From Achromobacter sp. MYb9 (GTDB taxonomy: Bacteria > Pseudomonadota > Gammaproteobacteria > Burkholderiales > Burkholderiaceae_B), in NCBI RefSeq assembly GCF_002975275.1, contig NZ_PCOQ01000013.1, positions 62,001-126,000 on the forward strand: DNA of 64,000 nucleotides, given 5' to 3'. Position 1 is the stretch's first letter. Each line of letters begins with the position of its first letter. Below the pieces are notes generated by a model, which was given only the letters and a program-made list of their open reading frames with translations, did not search any database and was not told the DNA's origin. Below, in pieces: positions 52,166 through 61,521 of the stretch. Both the position numbers and the translations under genes were made by a program.

Positions 52166-53181
52166 GTTGCGCCTTCGGCGTGCTGATGGTGTTGTTGCGA
52201 CGCGTCGACCCGCATCCCTAAGCGTTGCAGCAGACGCTGGTCGGCCTCCATCTGCGGGTTGGCGGTGGTCAGCAGCGCGTCGCCGTAGAACATGGAATTG
52301 GCGCCCGCCATGAAGCACAGCGCCTGCAACGCATCGTCCATGGCTTCGCGGCCGGCCGACAGCCGCACGGCGGCGTTCGGCATGGTGATGCGGGCGACCG
52401 CGATGGTGCGAACGAATTCAAACGGGTCCAGGGCTTCGACGTTGGCCAGCGGCGTGCCTTCGACCTGCACCAGGTTATTGATCGGCACGGACTCGGGGTA
52501 GGGTTCCATGCTGGCCAGCTGCGCGATCAAGCCGGCACGTTCTTGCCGCGATTCGCCCATGCCCACGATGCCGCCGCAACACACGTTGATGCCGGCGTCG
52601 CGCACGCGGTCCAGCGTGTCCAGGCGGTCCTGGTAGGTTCGGGTGGAAATGATCTTGCCGTAGAACTCGGGCGACGTGTCCAGATTGTGGTTGTAGTAGT
52701 CCAGGCCCGCCTCTTTCAGCTGTTCGGCCTGGCCGTCGCGCAGCATGCCCAGTGTCACGCAGGTTTCCAGGCCCAGCGCCTTCACGGCGGTCACCATTTC
52801 GGCCACGGCTTCAAGGTGATGCGGCTTCGGGCTGCGCCATGCGGCACCCATGCAGAAGCGCTGCGCACCGCCAGCCTGGGCGGCGCGGGCGGCGGCGACG
52901 ACGTCGGCAAGCGGCATCAGCTTGTCGGCGTCCAGCCCGGTGTCGTAGTGCGAAGACTGCGGGCAGTAGGCGCAGTCTTCAGGACAGCCGCCGGTCTTGA
53001 TCGACAGCAGGCTGGACAGCTGGATGGTGTTCGGATCGAAGTGGGCACGGTGGACTTGCTGGGCACGATGCACCAGGTCCATGAAGGGCAGCTCGTAAAG
53101 CGCCATGACGTCGGCGGCGCTCCAGGCGGGCGCAGGCAAGTGCTTTGACGTCGTCGGGACGGGGATGTAGGCGGTCTGCAT
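52156..53181 (-). CDS. bioB: Biotin synthase
   Basis: The 341-aa radical SAM enzyme inserts sulfur into dethiobiotin. The SAM cluster ligands are Cys66, Cys70 and Cys73 ([13 protein letters not shown]), followed by RFCMGAAWR and [10 protein letters not shown] motifs, with AINNLV-like [14 protein letters not shown]. No other biotin genes are close. Biotin is a cofactor of the urea carboxylase in this window, but the distance makes that only incidental. Confidence 0.97.
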   Translation of the reverse strand: MQTAYIPVPTTSKHLPAPAWSAADVMALYELPFMDLVHRAQQVHRAHFDPNTIQLSSLLSIKTGGCPEDCAYCPQSSHYDTGLDADKLMPLADVVAAARAAQAGGAQRFCMGAAWRSPKPHHLEAVAEMVTAVKALGLETCVTLGMLRDGQAEQLKEAGLDYYNHNLDTSPEFYGKIISTRTYQDRLDTLDRVRDAGINVCCGGIVGMGESRQERAGLIAQLASMEPYPESVPINNLVQVEGTPLANVEALDPFEFVRTIAVARITMPNAAVRLSAGREAMDDALQALCFMAGANSMFYGDALLTTANPQMEADQRLLQRLGMRVDASQQHHQHAEGATCR

Positions 53182-53359
53182 GGACGGGGCTCCTGTCGGT
53201 CTTACGGAAATCGCGCCTGCCGGAAAGCAAGGACGGGATCGGCGGATCGTAAGAACCTGCGCAGGGTTTGCGCAATGCAGGCCGCATGGTGATAAATGCG
53301 GGCGAATTAGGGGAGGATTCGCGGAAATTCAAAGCATTTGAGGGTCGCCGGGGATTAAC

Positions 53360-53384
53360 GCGGCGTCATCTTCGTTGACGCCGC
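53360..53384 (-). terminator. Hairpin after the PAS-LuxR gene
   Basis: GCGGCGTCA and TGACGCCGC form a perfect 9-bp stem with a 7-base loop, 46 bp past the stop of the minus-strand regulator. The tail GTTAATCC is not a T-run. It lies in the 248-bp gap between this gene and bioB. Confidence 0.45.
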
Positions 53385-53429
53385 ACCCCTGGATATTTTG
53401 ATTCAAATTGTAATTTTCAGGCCGCGAGC

Positions 53430-54923
53430 CTATTCTGCGCCCGGTTTGGCTCGCGTCCGGGGGGATTCGTGACCGGTGATGCCGCGGTCGCGCGCCCACA
53501 CGATCGCCGCACTGCGCCGGTGCACGCCGATCTTGCTATAGATCGTGGCCACGTGGTTGCGGACGGTGTTGCGAGACAACTTCAGGTTCTTGGCGATGCC
53601 ATCGTCGTCATGGCCCTGGCATAGCAGACCCAGCACTTCGCGCTCTCGCGTCGTCAACTGCGCCAGTTCGGCCACATCGCGGGTGGCGGGCGTGGGCTGG
53701 CGCAATTGCGCCAGCTTTTCGATGATGCCCCGGCTGAACCACGACGTGTCCTGCATCACGGCTTCGATTGCCGCCAGCAATTCGGTCTCGGAGCGTTTGC
53801 GCTCGGTGATGTCCTGCATCACGATCAGCAGTCGGTGCTGGCCGCCGATCATCACGGGCTCGGCGGACACCAGGCAGTCCAGTTTGCCGCCGTCCTGCGT
53901 GCTCAGGGTGGCTTCGCGGTTGCGCGCGCTTTCCCCGCGCGCCAGGCTGGCGGCCATTCCCTCGTAGGGCTGCAGGCCCAAATCGGTCAGGGCTTTGCCG
54001 GCGGCAGTATCCGGGGCCGCGCCAGTGGCGGCCGCGAATGCCTCGTTGATGTCCAGCACAAGCAGCGCGTCGCCTTCGCACACGGCCATCGGCACGGGCG
54101 CCAGCCGGAACGCCTTCGAGAAGCGTTCTTCGCTTTCGCGCAGCGCAAGCTCGGTGCGTTTGCGGGCCTCCAGGTCGATGAACGTGAACAGCATGCACGG
54201 TTCGTCCTGCATGTCGATCGGCTGGCCGGCGACCAGCACGAACTTCGCTTCGCCGTTCGCCACTTTCACCGTGCCTTCGCGCTGCGGGATCGTCTGGCCT
54301 TCGTTCAATCTGGCCACGGCGGCTTCCTTGTCTTCACCGCCGTCCAGCACATCCAGTTCATAGGCCGACTTGCCCAGCACCGCCTCGCGCGTATAGCCGG
54401 TCATTTCCAGGAAGCCCTGGTTCACCTTGACGTAGCGCAGATCGGAAAGCCGGCAGATCAGCGCGGGCGCCGGGTTCGCGCCAAAGGTCCGCTCAAAGCG
54501 CTGCTCGGCGTTCAATTGCTCGGTCTGGTCATGCAGGATCAGGACGCGATATTCCACGCCGTTGTCGTTGCCCAGGTTCAGTCCGCGTGCGCGCACGTTA
54601 CGCAGGAATTCCTCGTCGTCCTTGCGGCGCAGGTCCAGCAGCAGGTCATCGAAAGGTTCGCCGGCCGCCAGGCGGTCCAGCGGAAACTGGCGAGCAGCCA
54701 CGCGATGGCGGTTGCGGTAGGTCAGCGTGTAACGCTTGCGGTAGCCGGCGGGCGTGCCGCCCAATGCTTCAAGCGTATCGACGCCGTGTAATTCAAGCGC
54801 GCTGTCGTTGGCCCACGCGATGGCGCCATCGGGTTCCAGCACGATGATGCCTTCGTTCAAACCCGCGATGATGTTCTGCAGGTGCTGGCGATGCGCTTGG
54901 GGTGCGGCGGCGTTTGTTGTCAC
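53430..54923 (-). CDS. PAS-domain LuxR-type regulator
   Basis: The 497-aa cytoplasmic protein has three PAS-like segments (about residues 15-110, 135-240 and 265-380: IIAGLNEGIIVLEPDGAIAW, NPAPALICRLSDLRYVKVN, RLAPVPMAVCEGDALLVLD) and a C-terminal LuxR/NarL helix-turn-helix (LTTREREVLGLLCQG, KLSRNTVRNHVATIYSKIG). It has no receiver domain, so it may sense a small ligand, light or redox itself. The GTG at 54923 has AGAGG 5 bases upstream; ATGs at 54944 and 54971 have none and are alternatives. Confidence 0.85.
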   Translation of the reverse strand: MTTNAAAPQAHRQHLQNIIAGLNEGIIVLEPDGAIAWANDSALELHGVDTLEALGGTPAGYRKRYTLTYRNRHRVAARQFPLDRLAAGEPFDDLLLDLRRKDDEEFLRNVRARGLNLGNDNGVEYRVLILHDQTEQLNAEQRFERTFGANPAPALICRLSDLRYVKVNQGFLEMTGYTREAVLGKSAYELDVLDGGEDKEAAVARLNEGQTIPQREGTVKVANGEAKFVLVAGQPIDMQDEPCMLFTFIDLEARKRTELALRESEERFSKAFRLAPVPMAVCEGDALLVLDINEAFAAATGAAPDTAAGKALTDLGLQPYEGMAASLARGESARNREATLSTQDGGKLDCLVSAEPVMIGGQHRLLIVMQDITERKRSETELLAAIEAVMQDTSWFSRGIIEKLAQLRQPTPATRDVAELAQLTTREREVLGLLCQGHDDDGIAKNLKLSRNTVRNHVATIYSKIGVHRRSAAIVWARDRGITGHESPRTRAKPGAE

Positions 54924-55058
54924 GTAAGCCTCTTTGGTTCGCATGCATGAGCACACAGGATGCAGGCGCATGGCGACGCTGTCCAGAGAGCAAAACGGAC
55001 GAGTCTTCGAGGCGGGGGGAGGGTAGAGACGGGAGGGGCGTGGATACCGCGGACGCAG

Positions 55059-55088
55059 AAAAGCAAAAAGCTCCGGAATCCGGAGCTT
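55059..55088 (-). terminator. Intrinsic terminator of tRNA set 1
   Basis: AAGCTCCGG-AAT-CCGGAGCTT is a perfect 9-bp stem with a 3-base loop; on the minus strand it runs into TTTTTGCTTTT. It lies 38 bp past the last tRNA (Asp) and closes the array. Confidence 0.85.
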
Positions 55089-55125
55089 CAGCGATATGCA
55101 GCCATGCGATCAAGCACAAGGTGCT

Positions 55126-55202
55126 TGGCGGAGCGGACGGGGCTCGAACCCGCGACCCCCGGCGTGACAGGCCGGTATTCTAACCAACTGAACTACCGCT
55201 CC
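55126..55202 (-). tRNA. tRNA-Asp (GTC), copy 1
   Basis: Minus-strand cloverleaf, 77 nt with the encoded CCA. Acceptor GGAGCGG, anticodon loop CCTGTCACG with GTC, T-loop GGTTCGAGC. It is identical to the copy at 55586-55662. Last tRNA of the array. Confidence 0.95.
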
Positions 55203-55279
55203 GCAGCGGCGTACTCAACTACTTTGTCACTTCAACTGCACTTATCTACTGCTTTACTGCAACCTGCATGCCAGTAAAC

Positions 55280-55355
55280 TGGCGTCCCCTAGGGGATTCG
55301 AACCCCTGTACTCACCGTGAAAGGGTGATGTCCTAGGCCTCTAGACGAAGGGGAC
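55280..55355 (-). tRNA. tRNA-Glu (TTC), copy 1
   Basis: Minus strand, 76 nt with encoded CCA. Acceptor GTCCCCT, anticodon loop CCTTTCACG with TTC, T-loop GGTTCGAAT. Identical to the copy at 55740-55815, including the 77-bp spacer to tRNA-Asp. Confidence 0.95.
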
Positions 55356-55403
55356 CTGAACTGAACAGAACTGCAAAACTACTTTACTACGGTACTGCGA
55401 TAC

Positions 55404-55479
<76 letters not shown>

Positions 55480-55530
55480 CAGGGCGCCTTGATGTTCCAC
55501 ACAACAAACAACAAGGTCTCACACTCTATA

Positions 55531-55557
55531 AAAGCAAAAAGCCCCGAAGACGGAGCT
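55531..55557 (-). terminator. Intrinsic terminator of tRNA set 2
   Basis: On the minus strand AGCTCCG-TCTT-CGGGGCT (one G-T pair) is followed by TTTTGCTTT. It lies 29 bp past tRNA-Asp copy 2 and before tRNA-Ala copy 1, so the two tRNA sets are probably separate transcripts or show partial read-through. It resembles the terminator at 55059-55088 but has diverged. Confidence 0.75.
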
Positions 55558-55585
55558 CTTGAAAGACTCAGAGCGAGAGCGCTAA

Positions 55586-55662
55586 TGGCGGAGCGGACGG
55601 GGCTCGAACCCGCGACCCCCGGCGTGACAGGCCGGTATTCTAACCAACTGAACTACCGCTCC
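55586..55662 (-). tRNA. tRNA-Asp (GTC), copy 2
   Basis: Same 77-nt sequence as copy 1. It is the last tRNA of set 2 and is followed by its own terminator. Confidence 0.95.
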
Positions 55663-55739
55663 GCAGCGGCGTACTCAACTACTTTGTCACTTCAACTGCA
55701 CTTATCTACTGCTTTACTGCAACCTGCATGCCAGTAAAC

Positions 55740-55815
55740 TGGCGTCCCCTAGGGGATTCGAACCCCTGTACTCACCGTGAAAGGGTGATGTCCTAGGCCT
55801 CTAGACGAAGGGGAC
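55740..55815 (-). tRNA. tRNA-Glu (TTC), copy 2
   Basis: Same 76-nt sequence as copy 1, with the same 77-bp spacer to tRNA-Asp. Confidence 0.95.
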
Positions 55816-55848
55816 CTGGACTTGCAAACTACGTTCTTCGCTGTTGAC

Positions 55849-55924
<76 letters not shown>

Positions 55925-56287
55925 GTTCTTCTAATCAATTCCTGCCACGTTTTACGACTTGAACACACGTTTTATGGTGCGTTTTTCGTAGTTCGTTGCC
56001 GGTTTTGTTTAGTGCCGTTGGCGAAGAAACGAGATTATGCACGAACAAAATCGGGTGTGCAAGTCGCTTTGCGGCAAAAAGGGTAAAACAGGCAAAAAAA
56101 ATGGGGATAGATGGCCTTTTTTGCGCATTTTGTGCGCGATGGGGCTCGGCTGCGGTATCCGGTGATTGGTGCAGATTCCAGGAAAATCAAAGACTTGTGC
56201 GGATGCTATGGTGGGGGTGAAATTTTTTATTCATCATGTGACTTTCGCGTGAAAAAAATGCGGTCGCATTCACACGGGCATCCAGGC
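55925..56287. other. Gene-free, comparatively AT-rich region
   Basis: This 363-bp stretch has no supported gene. It is clearly richer in A and T than its surroundings, with runs such as AAAAAAAA and TTTTTT. It should hold the minus-strand tRNA promoter and the plus-strand promoter of the aldo/keto reductase, though I could not fix either. An inverted repeat AATGCG-GT-CGCATT at 56257-56270 lies 17 bp before the reductase start and might be an operator. Confidence 0.6.
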
Positions 56288-57343
56288 ATGAGCACACAGA
56301 CATCCTTTCCCACCCGGCCATTGGGGCGCACCGACATGGCCATCACGCGTATCGGCCTGGGCGCCTGGGCAATTGGCGGTAATGGGTGGGCGGTGGGCTG
56401 GGGGCCGCAGGACGACGCCGATTCCATCGCCGCCATTCGCCTGGCCGTAGACCGGGGCATCAATTGGATCGACACCGCAGCGGTGTACGGGCTGGGTCAT
56501 TCCGAAGAAATCGTGCGCCGCGCGCTGGCGCAGATGGCGCCCGGCGACCGGCCCTATGTCTTTACGAAGTGCGGGCTGACGTGGTCGGCCAACAACCCGA
56601 TGGCCACGCCGCGGCGCACGGGCGCGCCGGCCAGCATCCGCCGCGAGATCGAAGATTCGTTGCGGCGGCTGGGGGTGGAACGCATTGACCTCTACCAGAT
56701 GCACTGGCCGGCGGGCGACGGCACGCCGACCGACACTTACTGGCAGGAATTGCTGGACCTTAAGCAGGCGGGCAAGGTCCGCGCCATCGGTTTGTCGAAC
56801 CACAACCTGGCCCAATTGCAGGATGCGCAAGCGCTGGGCCATGTAGATTCTTTGCAGCCGCCGTTTTCGGCGATCCAGCGCGCAGCGGGGGCGGACTTGA
56901 TTCCGTGGTGCGCCGCGCATGACATCGGCGTGATCGTCTACAGCCCGATGCAGTCGGGCCTGCTGACCGGCGGATTTTCAGCCGAGCGCGCGCGCGCCTT
57001 GCCGGCGGACGATTGGCGCTCGCGGCATGCGGAATTCATGGCGCCCAATCTGGCCCGAAACCTGGCGTTGGCCGACGCGCTGAAACCCATCGCCGAACGC
57101 CATGGCACGACGGTGGCGGCGGTTGCCGCCGCCTGGACGCTGGCGTGGCCCGGCGTCACGGGCGCGATTGTCGGCGCGCGCAGCGCAGCCCAAGTCAATG
57201 GACTGCTGGGCGCGGCAGCACTGGAGCTGGACAGCGACGACCTGGACGAGGTCGCGGTGGCGATCGAATTGACGGGCGCGGGCGCCGGGCCTCTGCGCCC
57301 GCCAGAGGACAGCGCCAAGCTGCCCGCCAACTTGTTTGCCTGA
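56288..57343 (+). CDS. Aldo/keto reductase
   Basis: The 351-aa NADPH-dependent oxidoreductase has the AKR tetrad Asp62, Tyr67 (IDTAAVYGLGHSE), Lys94 (FTKCGL) and His139 (YQMHWP). The overall pattern (PLGRTDMAITRIGLGAWAIGG) is that of the AKR subgroup related to YghZ/Tas/Gcy-type enzymes. ATG 56288 is the first Met that begins the domain; the upstream frame is AT-rich non-coding. Substrate unknown. It converges on lnt with 7 bp between. Confidence 0.9.
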   Translation: MSTQTSFPTRPLGRTDMAITRIGLGAWAIGGNGWAVGWGPQDDADSIAAIRLAVDRGINWIDTAAVYGLGHSEEIVRRALAQMAPGDRPYVFTKCGLTWSANNPMATPRRTGAPASIRREIEDSLRRLGVERIDLYQMHWPAGDGTPTDTYWQELLDLKQAGKVRAIGLSNHNLAQLQDAQALGHVDSLQPPFSAIQRAAGADLIPWCAAHDIGVIVYSPMQSGLLTGGFSAERARALPADDWRSRHAEFMAPNLARNLALADALKPIAERHGTTVAAVAAAWTLAWPGVTGAIVGARSAAQVNGLLGAAALELDSDDLDEVAVAIELTGAGAGPLRPPEDSAKLPANLFA

Positions 57344-57350
57344 GGCGGAC

Positions 57351-58979
57351 TCAGCCGCGCCGCGTCTTGCGGCTGCTGCCGAACGCGCCGATCAGCGCCA
57401 AGCCCACCAGCGCCAATGCGATCTTGTCGCCGAAGCGGGCGTAGGGCGTCAGGCCCGTCATGCCTTGGACAGACACGGGCAGCACTCCCGCCTGCAACGG
57501 CGCCAGCTGGGCCGCGACGCGACCCTTGGCGTCGATGGCGGCGGTGATGCCGGTATTGGTGGACGTCAGCATCGGGCGGGCGGTTTCCATGGTGCGCAGC
57601 CGGCCGATTTGCAGGTGCTGGCGCAAGGCCCAGGAATCACCGAACCATCCCAGGTTGCTGACGTTGACCAGGATGGTCGCGCCCGGTTCGCCGTTGGGGC
57701 CGGGCAGCAGCGCCGGCAGCAGATCGGGACCAAACAGGTCTTCGTAGCAGATGTTGAAGGCGATGTGCTGGCCGCCTACCGCAAAGGGGGTCTGACGTTG
57801 CGCACCGCGGTCGAAATCCCCCAGCGGGATGTTCAGCATGTTCACGAACCAGTGGAAGCCTGGCGGGACGTATTCGCCCCAAGGCACCAGGTGGCGCTTG
57901 TCATAGCGCATGGCGGTGCTGCCGGCGACCAGGTGTTCGACCGGCGTATTACCGTCGAAGCCCATCACGCTGTTGGTGTAGCGGTCGCGGCCATTGACGC
58001 GGTCGTGCAGCGGCACGCCCATGGCGATGGTCATGTTGCCCCGGGCGGCTACGCCGCGCCAGGCGTCCCACGCCCGCGGATCCAGTTGGTCCTGGAAGAT
58101 CGGCAGCACGGTTTCGGGCAAGATCACCAGTTGTGGCGCGGGTACGCCCGCGGCCGGCGGCAACGCCGTCAGTTCCAGGTGGCGCACCAGGCTTTGTTCA
58201 AGCAGGGCCGGGTCGAACTTTTGCGATTGCTCGATATTGCCCTGGACCAGCCGCACGTTGAGTGGGTCGCCGCTGGGCGAAGACCAGTCCATGCGCGACA
58301 AGGGCCAGCCCGCGGCGGCCAGCGCGACGGCGACGCCGGCGGCCAATGCCTGGCGTGAGTCCATGGATGTCTTGCGGGACGGCTGCCACAGGCTGGCGAT
58401 CGCGGCCGCGACGAATGCGGCAACGAACGCCATGCCATGCACGCCCACGATCGGGGCCCAGCCGGCGATGGGGCTGTCCACCTGCGCGTAGCCGATGTTC
58501 AACCACGGGAAACCGGTCAGCAGCACGGCCCGCAGCCATTCGAAACCCGCCCACAGCGCGGCCCAGGCCAGCGTGGCAGACAGGATGCGGGAGGGCGCCG
58601 CGTCGGGGGTCAGCGGTGTGAAACGGCGTGCCAGCGCGCTGGCGGTGGCCGGGAACAGCGCCAGGAATGCCGACAGCGCCAGCACCCCGGCCACGGCCAA
58701 CGGCGCGGCCAGGCCGCCGTAGCGATGCATGCTGATGAAAAGCCAGTACAGCCCCACCGCATAGGTGACGAAGGCGAACAGCCAGCCGCGCCCCCACGCC
58801 TGTTTGGCGGAGGGGGCCGTGAGCGTGACGCGCGCGGCCACGGCCAGCGCCAGGATCTGCGTAAGGGCCAGCGCCCAGTCCGGCAAGGGGCCGGGGGCGA
58901 AAGTCAGGGCGTGCACGGCGCCCGCCAGCGTCAAGCCGGCGGCGCCGCGCAGGAGTCGGCTGCGCGGGGTACGGCTCAT
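57351..58979 (-). CDS. lnt: Apolipoprotein N-acyltransferase
   Basis: The 542-aa membrane enzyme adds the third acyl chain to lipoproteins. An N-terminal set of membrane helices (to about residue 215) precedes a nitrilase-like domain with the triad Glu (ILPETVLP), Lys ([14 protein letters not shown]) and Cys ([10 protein letters not shown]). Start ATG overlaps the corC stop in ATGA. It ends the miaB-phoH-ybeY-corC-lnt block. Confidence 0.96.
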   Translation of the reverse strand: MSRTPRSRLLRGAAGLTLAGAVHALTFAPGPLPDWALALTQILALAVAARVTLTAPSAKQAWGRGWLFAFVTYAVGLYWLFISMHRYGGLAAPLAVAGVLALSAFLALFPATASALARRFTPLTPDAAPSRILSATLAWAALWAGFEWLRAVLLTGFPWLNIGYAQVDSPIAGWAPIVGVHGMAFVAAFVAAAIASLWQPSRKTSMDSRQALAAGVAVALAAAGWPLSRMDWSSPSGDPLNVRLVQGNIEQSQKFDPALLEQSLVRHLELTALPPAAGVPAPQLVILPETVLPIFQDQLDPRAWDAWRGVAARGNMTIAMGVPLHDRVNGRDRYTNSVMGFDGNTPVEHLVAGSTAMRYDKRHLVPWGEYVPPGFHWFVNMLNIPLGDFDRGAQRQTPFAVGGQHIAFNICYEDLFGPDLLPALLPGPNGEPGATILVNVSNLGWFGDSWALRQHLQIGRLRTMETARPMLTSTNTGITAAIDAKGRVAAQLAPLQAGVLPVSVQGMTGLTPYARFGDKIALALVGLALIGAFGSSRKTRRG

Positions 58980-59866
58980 GCGTCGTCGGTGGGGCGGGAG
59001 ATTGAGTCGGGGTTGTTGCGCTTGACGCGCAGCCAGATGGCGCGGCGGGCGTCGCCGCGCGCCACTTCCATCCGAAGGCCGTCGAATTCGGCGATGTCGC
59101 CGCGGCGCGGGATACGGCCCAATTGACCGCCCATCCATCCGCCGACGCTGTCGTATTCGTCGTCGGGCAAATTGCAGCCGAACACCTCGTTGAAGTGCGA
59201 GATATCGGTCGCGGCCAGCACGCGCCACTGGTTTTCGCCTTCCGGGAAGATCGAGTCTTCTTCGGTTTCATCGAATTCGTCTTCGATGTCGCCGACGATC
59301 TGCTCCAACACGTCTTCCATGGTGACCAGGCCGGAAATGCCGCCATGCTCATCGATGACGATGGCCTGGTGGTTGCGGCTGGCGCGGAACTCGTGCAGCA
59401 GCACGTTCAGGCGCTTGGATTCCGGGATGAACACGGCCGGGCGGACCAGCGTGCGGACTTCGATGCCGGGTTCCAGCATGCAGCGCAGCAGATCCTTGGC
59501 CAGCAGGATGCCGATGATGTTGTCGCGATCGCCTTCATAGACCGGAAAACGCGAATGCGCGGTTTCGATCACGGTCGCCACAAGGTACGGGATGGGCTGT
59601 GTGACGTCCAGCAGGTCCATGCGCGAACGCGGAACCATGATGTCGCCGACGGTGCCTTCGGACACGGCAAGCGCGCCCTTGATCATCTTGTAGGATTCCG
59701 CGTCGAGCAGCTTGCGGTCGTGCGCGGCTTCCAGAATGGCCTTGATGCCTTCGCGGTCCTCGGGCTCTCGGCGCACAAGGGAAAGCAGGCGGTCTAGAAG
59801 GGATTTGGTGGCGGGTTTGGCTGAGCGAGCAGAGGTCGCTTCGGGAGCAGGGTAAGGGTCAGACAT
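58976..59866 (-). CDS. corC: CorC/HlyC-family protein with CBS domains
   Basis: The 296-aa protein has two CBS domains (about residues 75-200; [36 protein letters not shown], and [33 protein letters not shown]) and a CorC_HlyC C-terminal domain (about 215-285, [15 protein letters not shown]). It lacks the membrane DUF21 domain, as usual for CorC. It has been linked to magnesium and cobalt efflux and to lipoprotein acylation genes, where it is found next to lnt. ATG 59866 is the start of the conserved part. Confidence 0.92.
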   Translation of the reverse strand: MSDPYPAPEATSARSAKPATKSLLDRLLSLVRREPEDREGIKAILEAAHDRKLLDAESYKMIKGALAVSEGTVGDIMVPRSRMDLLDVTQPIPYLVATVIETAHSRFPVYEGDRDNIIGILLAKDLLRCMLEPGIEVRTLVRPAVFIPESKRLNVLLHEFRASRNHQAIVIDEHGGISGLVTMEDVLEQIVGDIEDEFDETEEDSIFPEGENQWRVLAATDISHFNEVFGCNLPDDEYDSVGGWMGGQLGRIPRRGDIAEFDGLRMEVARGDARRAIWLRVKRNNPDSISRPTDDA

Positions 59867-60029
59867 CGTCCGGGAGGACAAGTTATGGAGGGGCCAGCAT
59901 AACCGAAACTGGCCTCTCGTTTGTAACGGGAGCCATGAAAATGGGGCCAAACGCCGTCATCTGCGCGTTGCTTGGCGCCATTTTCCGTGAATTTCTAGGG
60001 GTAGACCCGAACGCGCGAACGGCCTGTGG

Positions 60030-60506
60030 CTAGTCGGTGGCCAGGTAGGGGTCGGCGATCCCCATTTTTGCCAGCGTGGCGGTTTCCAGCGCTTCCATGC
60101 GCTTGGCGTCCCGGGCCTTGATGTGGTCGTAGCCCAGCGAATGCAGCACGCCGTGCAGGGTCAGGTGGGCGGCGTGGTCCAGCAGCGCCTTGCGCTGCTC
60201 CCGGGCCTCGCGCACAAGCACGGGCACGCACATGACGATGTCGCCGCGCGCCACGCCCACGGGGTCGACGCCGTACTCGAAGGTCAGCACATTGGTGGCG
60301 TAATCGCGTTCACGGAAATCGCGGTTCAGGCGCCGGCCTTCGGCGCTGCCCACCAGGCGCAGGCTGAGTTCGGCGGCCGAAAACGCGACCAGACCGTCTT
60401 CCGCCGCCGCCGCCAGGGCGCGTTCCGCCCACCGGCGCAGGCGCCAGCGGGGCAAGCGGGCCTCTTCAACCCCGTATTGGATGGACAGGGACAGCTCAGG
60501 CTTCAT
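60030..60506 (-). CDS. ybeY: Endoribonuclease YbeY
   Basis: The 158-aa metalloprotein has the zinc motif HGVLHSLGYDH (H-x3-H-x5-H, near residue 120). It acts in 16S rRNA 3' maturation and ribosome quality control. ATG 60506 overlaps the phoH stop by 11 bp, so it is coupled to phoH. A gap of 163 bp separates it from corC. Confidence 0.95.
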   Translation of the reverse strand: MKPELSLSIQYGVEEARLPRWRLRRWAERALAAAAEDGLVAFSAAELSLRLVGSAEGRRLNRDFRERDYATNVLTFEYGVDPVGVARGDIVMCVPVLVREAREQRKALLDHAAHLTLHGVLHSLGYDHIKARDAKRMEALETATLAKMGIADPYLATD

Positions 60507-61521
60507 TTTCGGAGGCGCGGTCGTAGGCGTCGACGATGCGGGCGACCAGGGGGTGGCGCACGACATCGCGGCTGGTGAAGCGGGTGGTCGCGATGCCTTG
60601 CACGTCTTCCAGCACCTTGACCGCATGGGCCAGGCCGCTGTCCTGGCCGCGCGGCAGGTCCACCTGCGAGGGGTCGCCGGTGATGACGGCCTTGCTGCCG
60701 AAGCCGATCCGCGTCAGGAACATCTTCATCTGTTCCGGCGTGGTGTTCTGCGCTTCATCCAGGATGACGAAGGCATGATTCAGCGTGCGGCCGCGCATGT
60801 AGGCCAGCGGGGCGATCTCGATGGTCTGCTTTTCGAACAGGCGCTGCACCTTCTCGAAGCCCATCAGATCGTAGAGCGCGTCATACAGCGGACGCAGGTA
60901 GGGGTCAACCTTCTGGGCCAGGTCGCCGGGCAGGAAGCCCAGCCGCTCGCCCGCTTCGACAGCGGGGCGCGTCAGCACCAGACGCTGCACGGTGTCGCGT
61001 TCCATCGCGTCGATGGCGCAGGCGACTGCCAGCCAGGTCTTGCCGGTGCCGGCGGGACCCACCCCGAACGTGATGTCGTGCTTGAGGATGTTGTTCAGGT
61101 AGTCACGCTGGCGCGGTGTGCGCGGACGCAGGTCGCTGCGCTTGGTGCGCAGCGCGATACCGTCGCTTTCGTCGTCCAGGGCAGGCAGCGGATCCGCTTC
61201 GCGCGCCGGCGTTTCCTTCAGCTTCTCTTCCTGGCGCCCCACGCCGATCTCGACCAGGCCAAGCTGGATGTCGTCGACCGACAGGGCGCGGTGCACCGCC
61301 TGTTCGTGGAAGCGCCGAAGCACCCGTCCGGCCAGTTCGGCCTGTTCGCCTTCAATGGTGACGCGATTGCCGCGGCGCGAGAGCTTGACGCCCATGCCGT
61401 CGGCGAGCTGGCGCAGGTTTTCGTCCAGCGGGCCGCACAGATTGGCCAGGTGGGTGTTGTCGCCGTCCAGGTTGACGATGGCGGGCATGCTGCGACGGGC
61501 GCGGGAACGGGGAGTGGTCAT
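60496..61521 (-). CDS. PhoH-like ATPase (PhoL type)
   Basis: The 341-aa P-loop protein has Walker [12 protein letters not shown] (about residue 155) and Walker [16 protein letters not shown], followed by the PhoH motif [20 protein letters not shown]. The N-terminal 120 residues carry an R3H/KH-like region ([19 protein letters not shown]). It always neighbours ybeY and miaB in proteobacteria, hinting at an RNA-related role. Its ATG overlaps the miaB stop by 4 bp. Confidence 0.93.
   Translation of the reverse strand: MTTPRSRARRSMPAIVNLDGDNTHLANLCGPLDENLRQLADGMGVKLSRRGNRVTIEGEQAELAGRVLRRFHEQAVHRALSVDDIQLGLVEIGVGRQEEKLKETPAREADPLPALDDESDGIALRTKRSDLRPRTPRQRDYLNNILKHDITFGVGPAGTGKTWLAVACAIDAMERDTVQRLVLTRPAVEAGERLGFLPGDLAQKVDPYLRPLYDALYDLMGFEKVQRLFEKQTIEIAPLAYMRGRTLNHAFVILDEAQNTTPEQMKMFLTRIGFGSKAVITGDPSQVDLPRGQDSGLAHAVKVLEDVQGIATTRFTSRDVVRHPLVARIVDAYDRASENEA

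Larger units (their letters stand above)
55126..55358. repeat. Tandem tRNA duplication, unit 1 (Asp-Glu part)
   Basis: This 233-bp stretch, including both tRNAs and the 77-bp spacer, is base-for-base identical to 55586-55818. The Ala tRNA block (55402-55479) is identical to 55847-55924. Between them the spacers differ, so a tandem duplication was followed by divergence or by gene conversion of the functional parts. Confidence 0.95.
55586..55818. repeat. Tandem tRNA duplication, unit 2 (Asp-Glu part)
   Basis: Identical to 55126-55358 at an offset of 460 bp. The unit includes the Asp and Glu tRNAs and their spacer. Confidence 0.95.
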
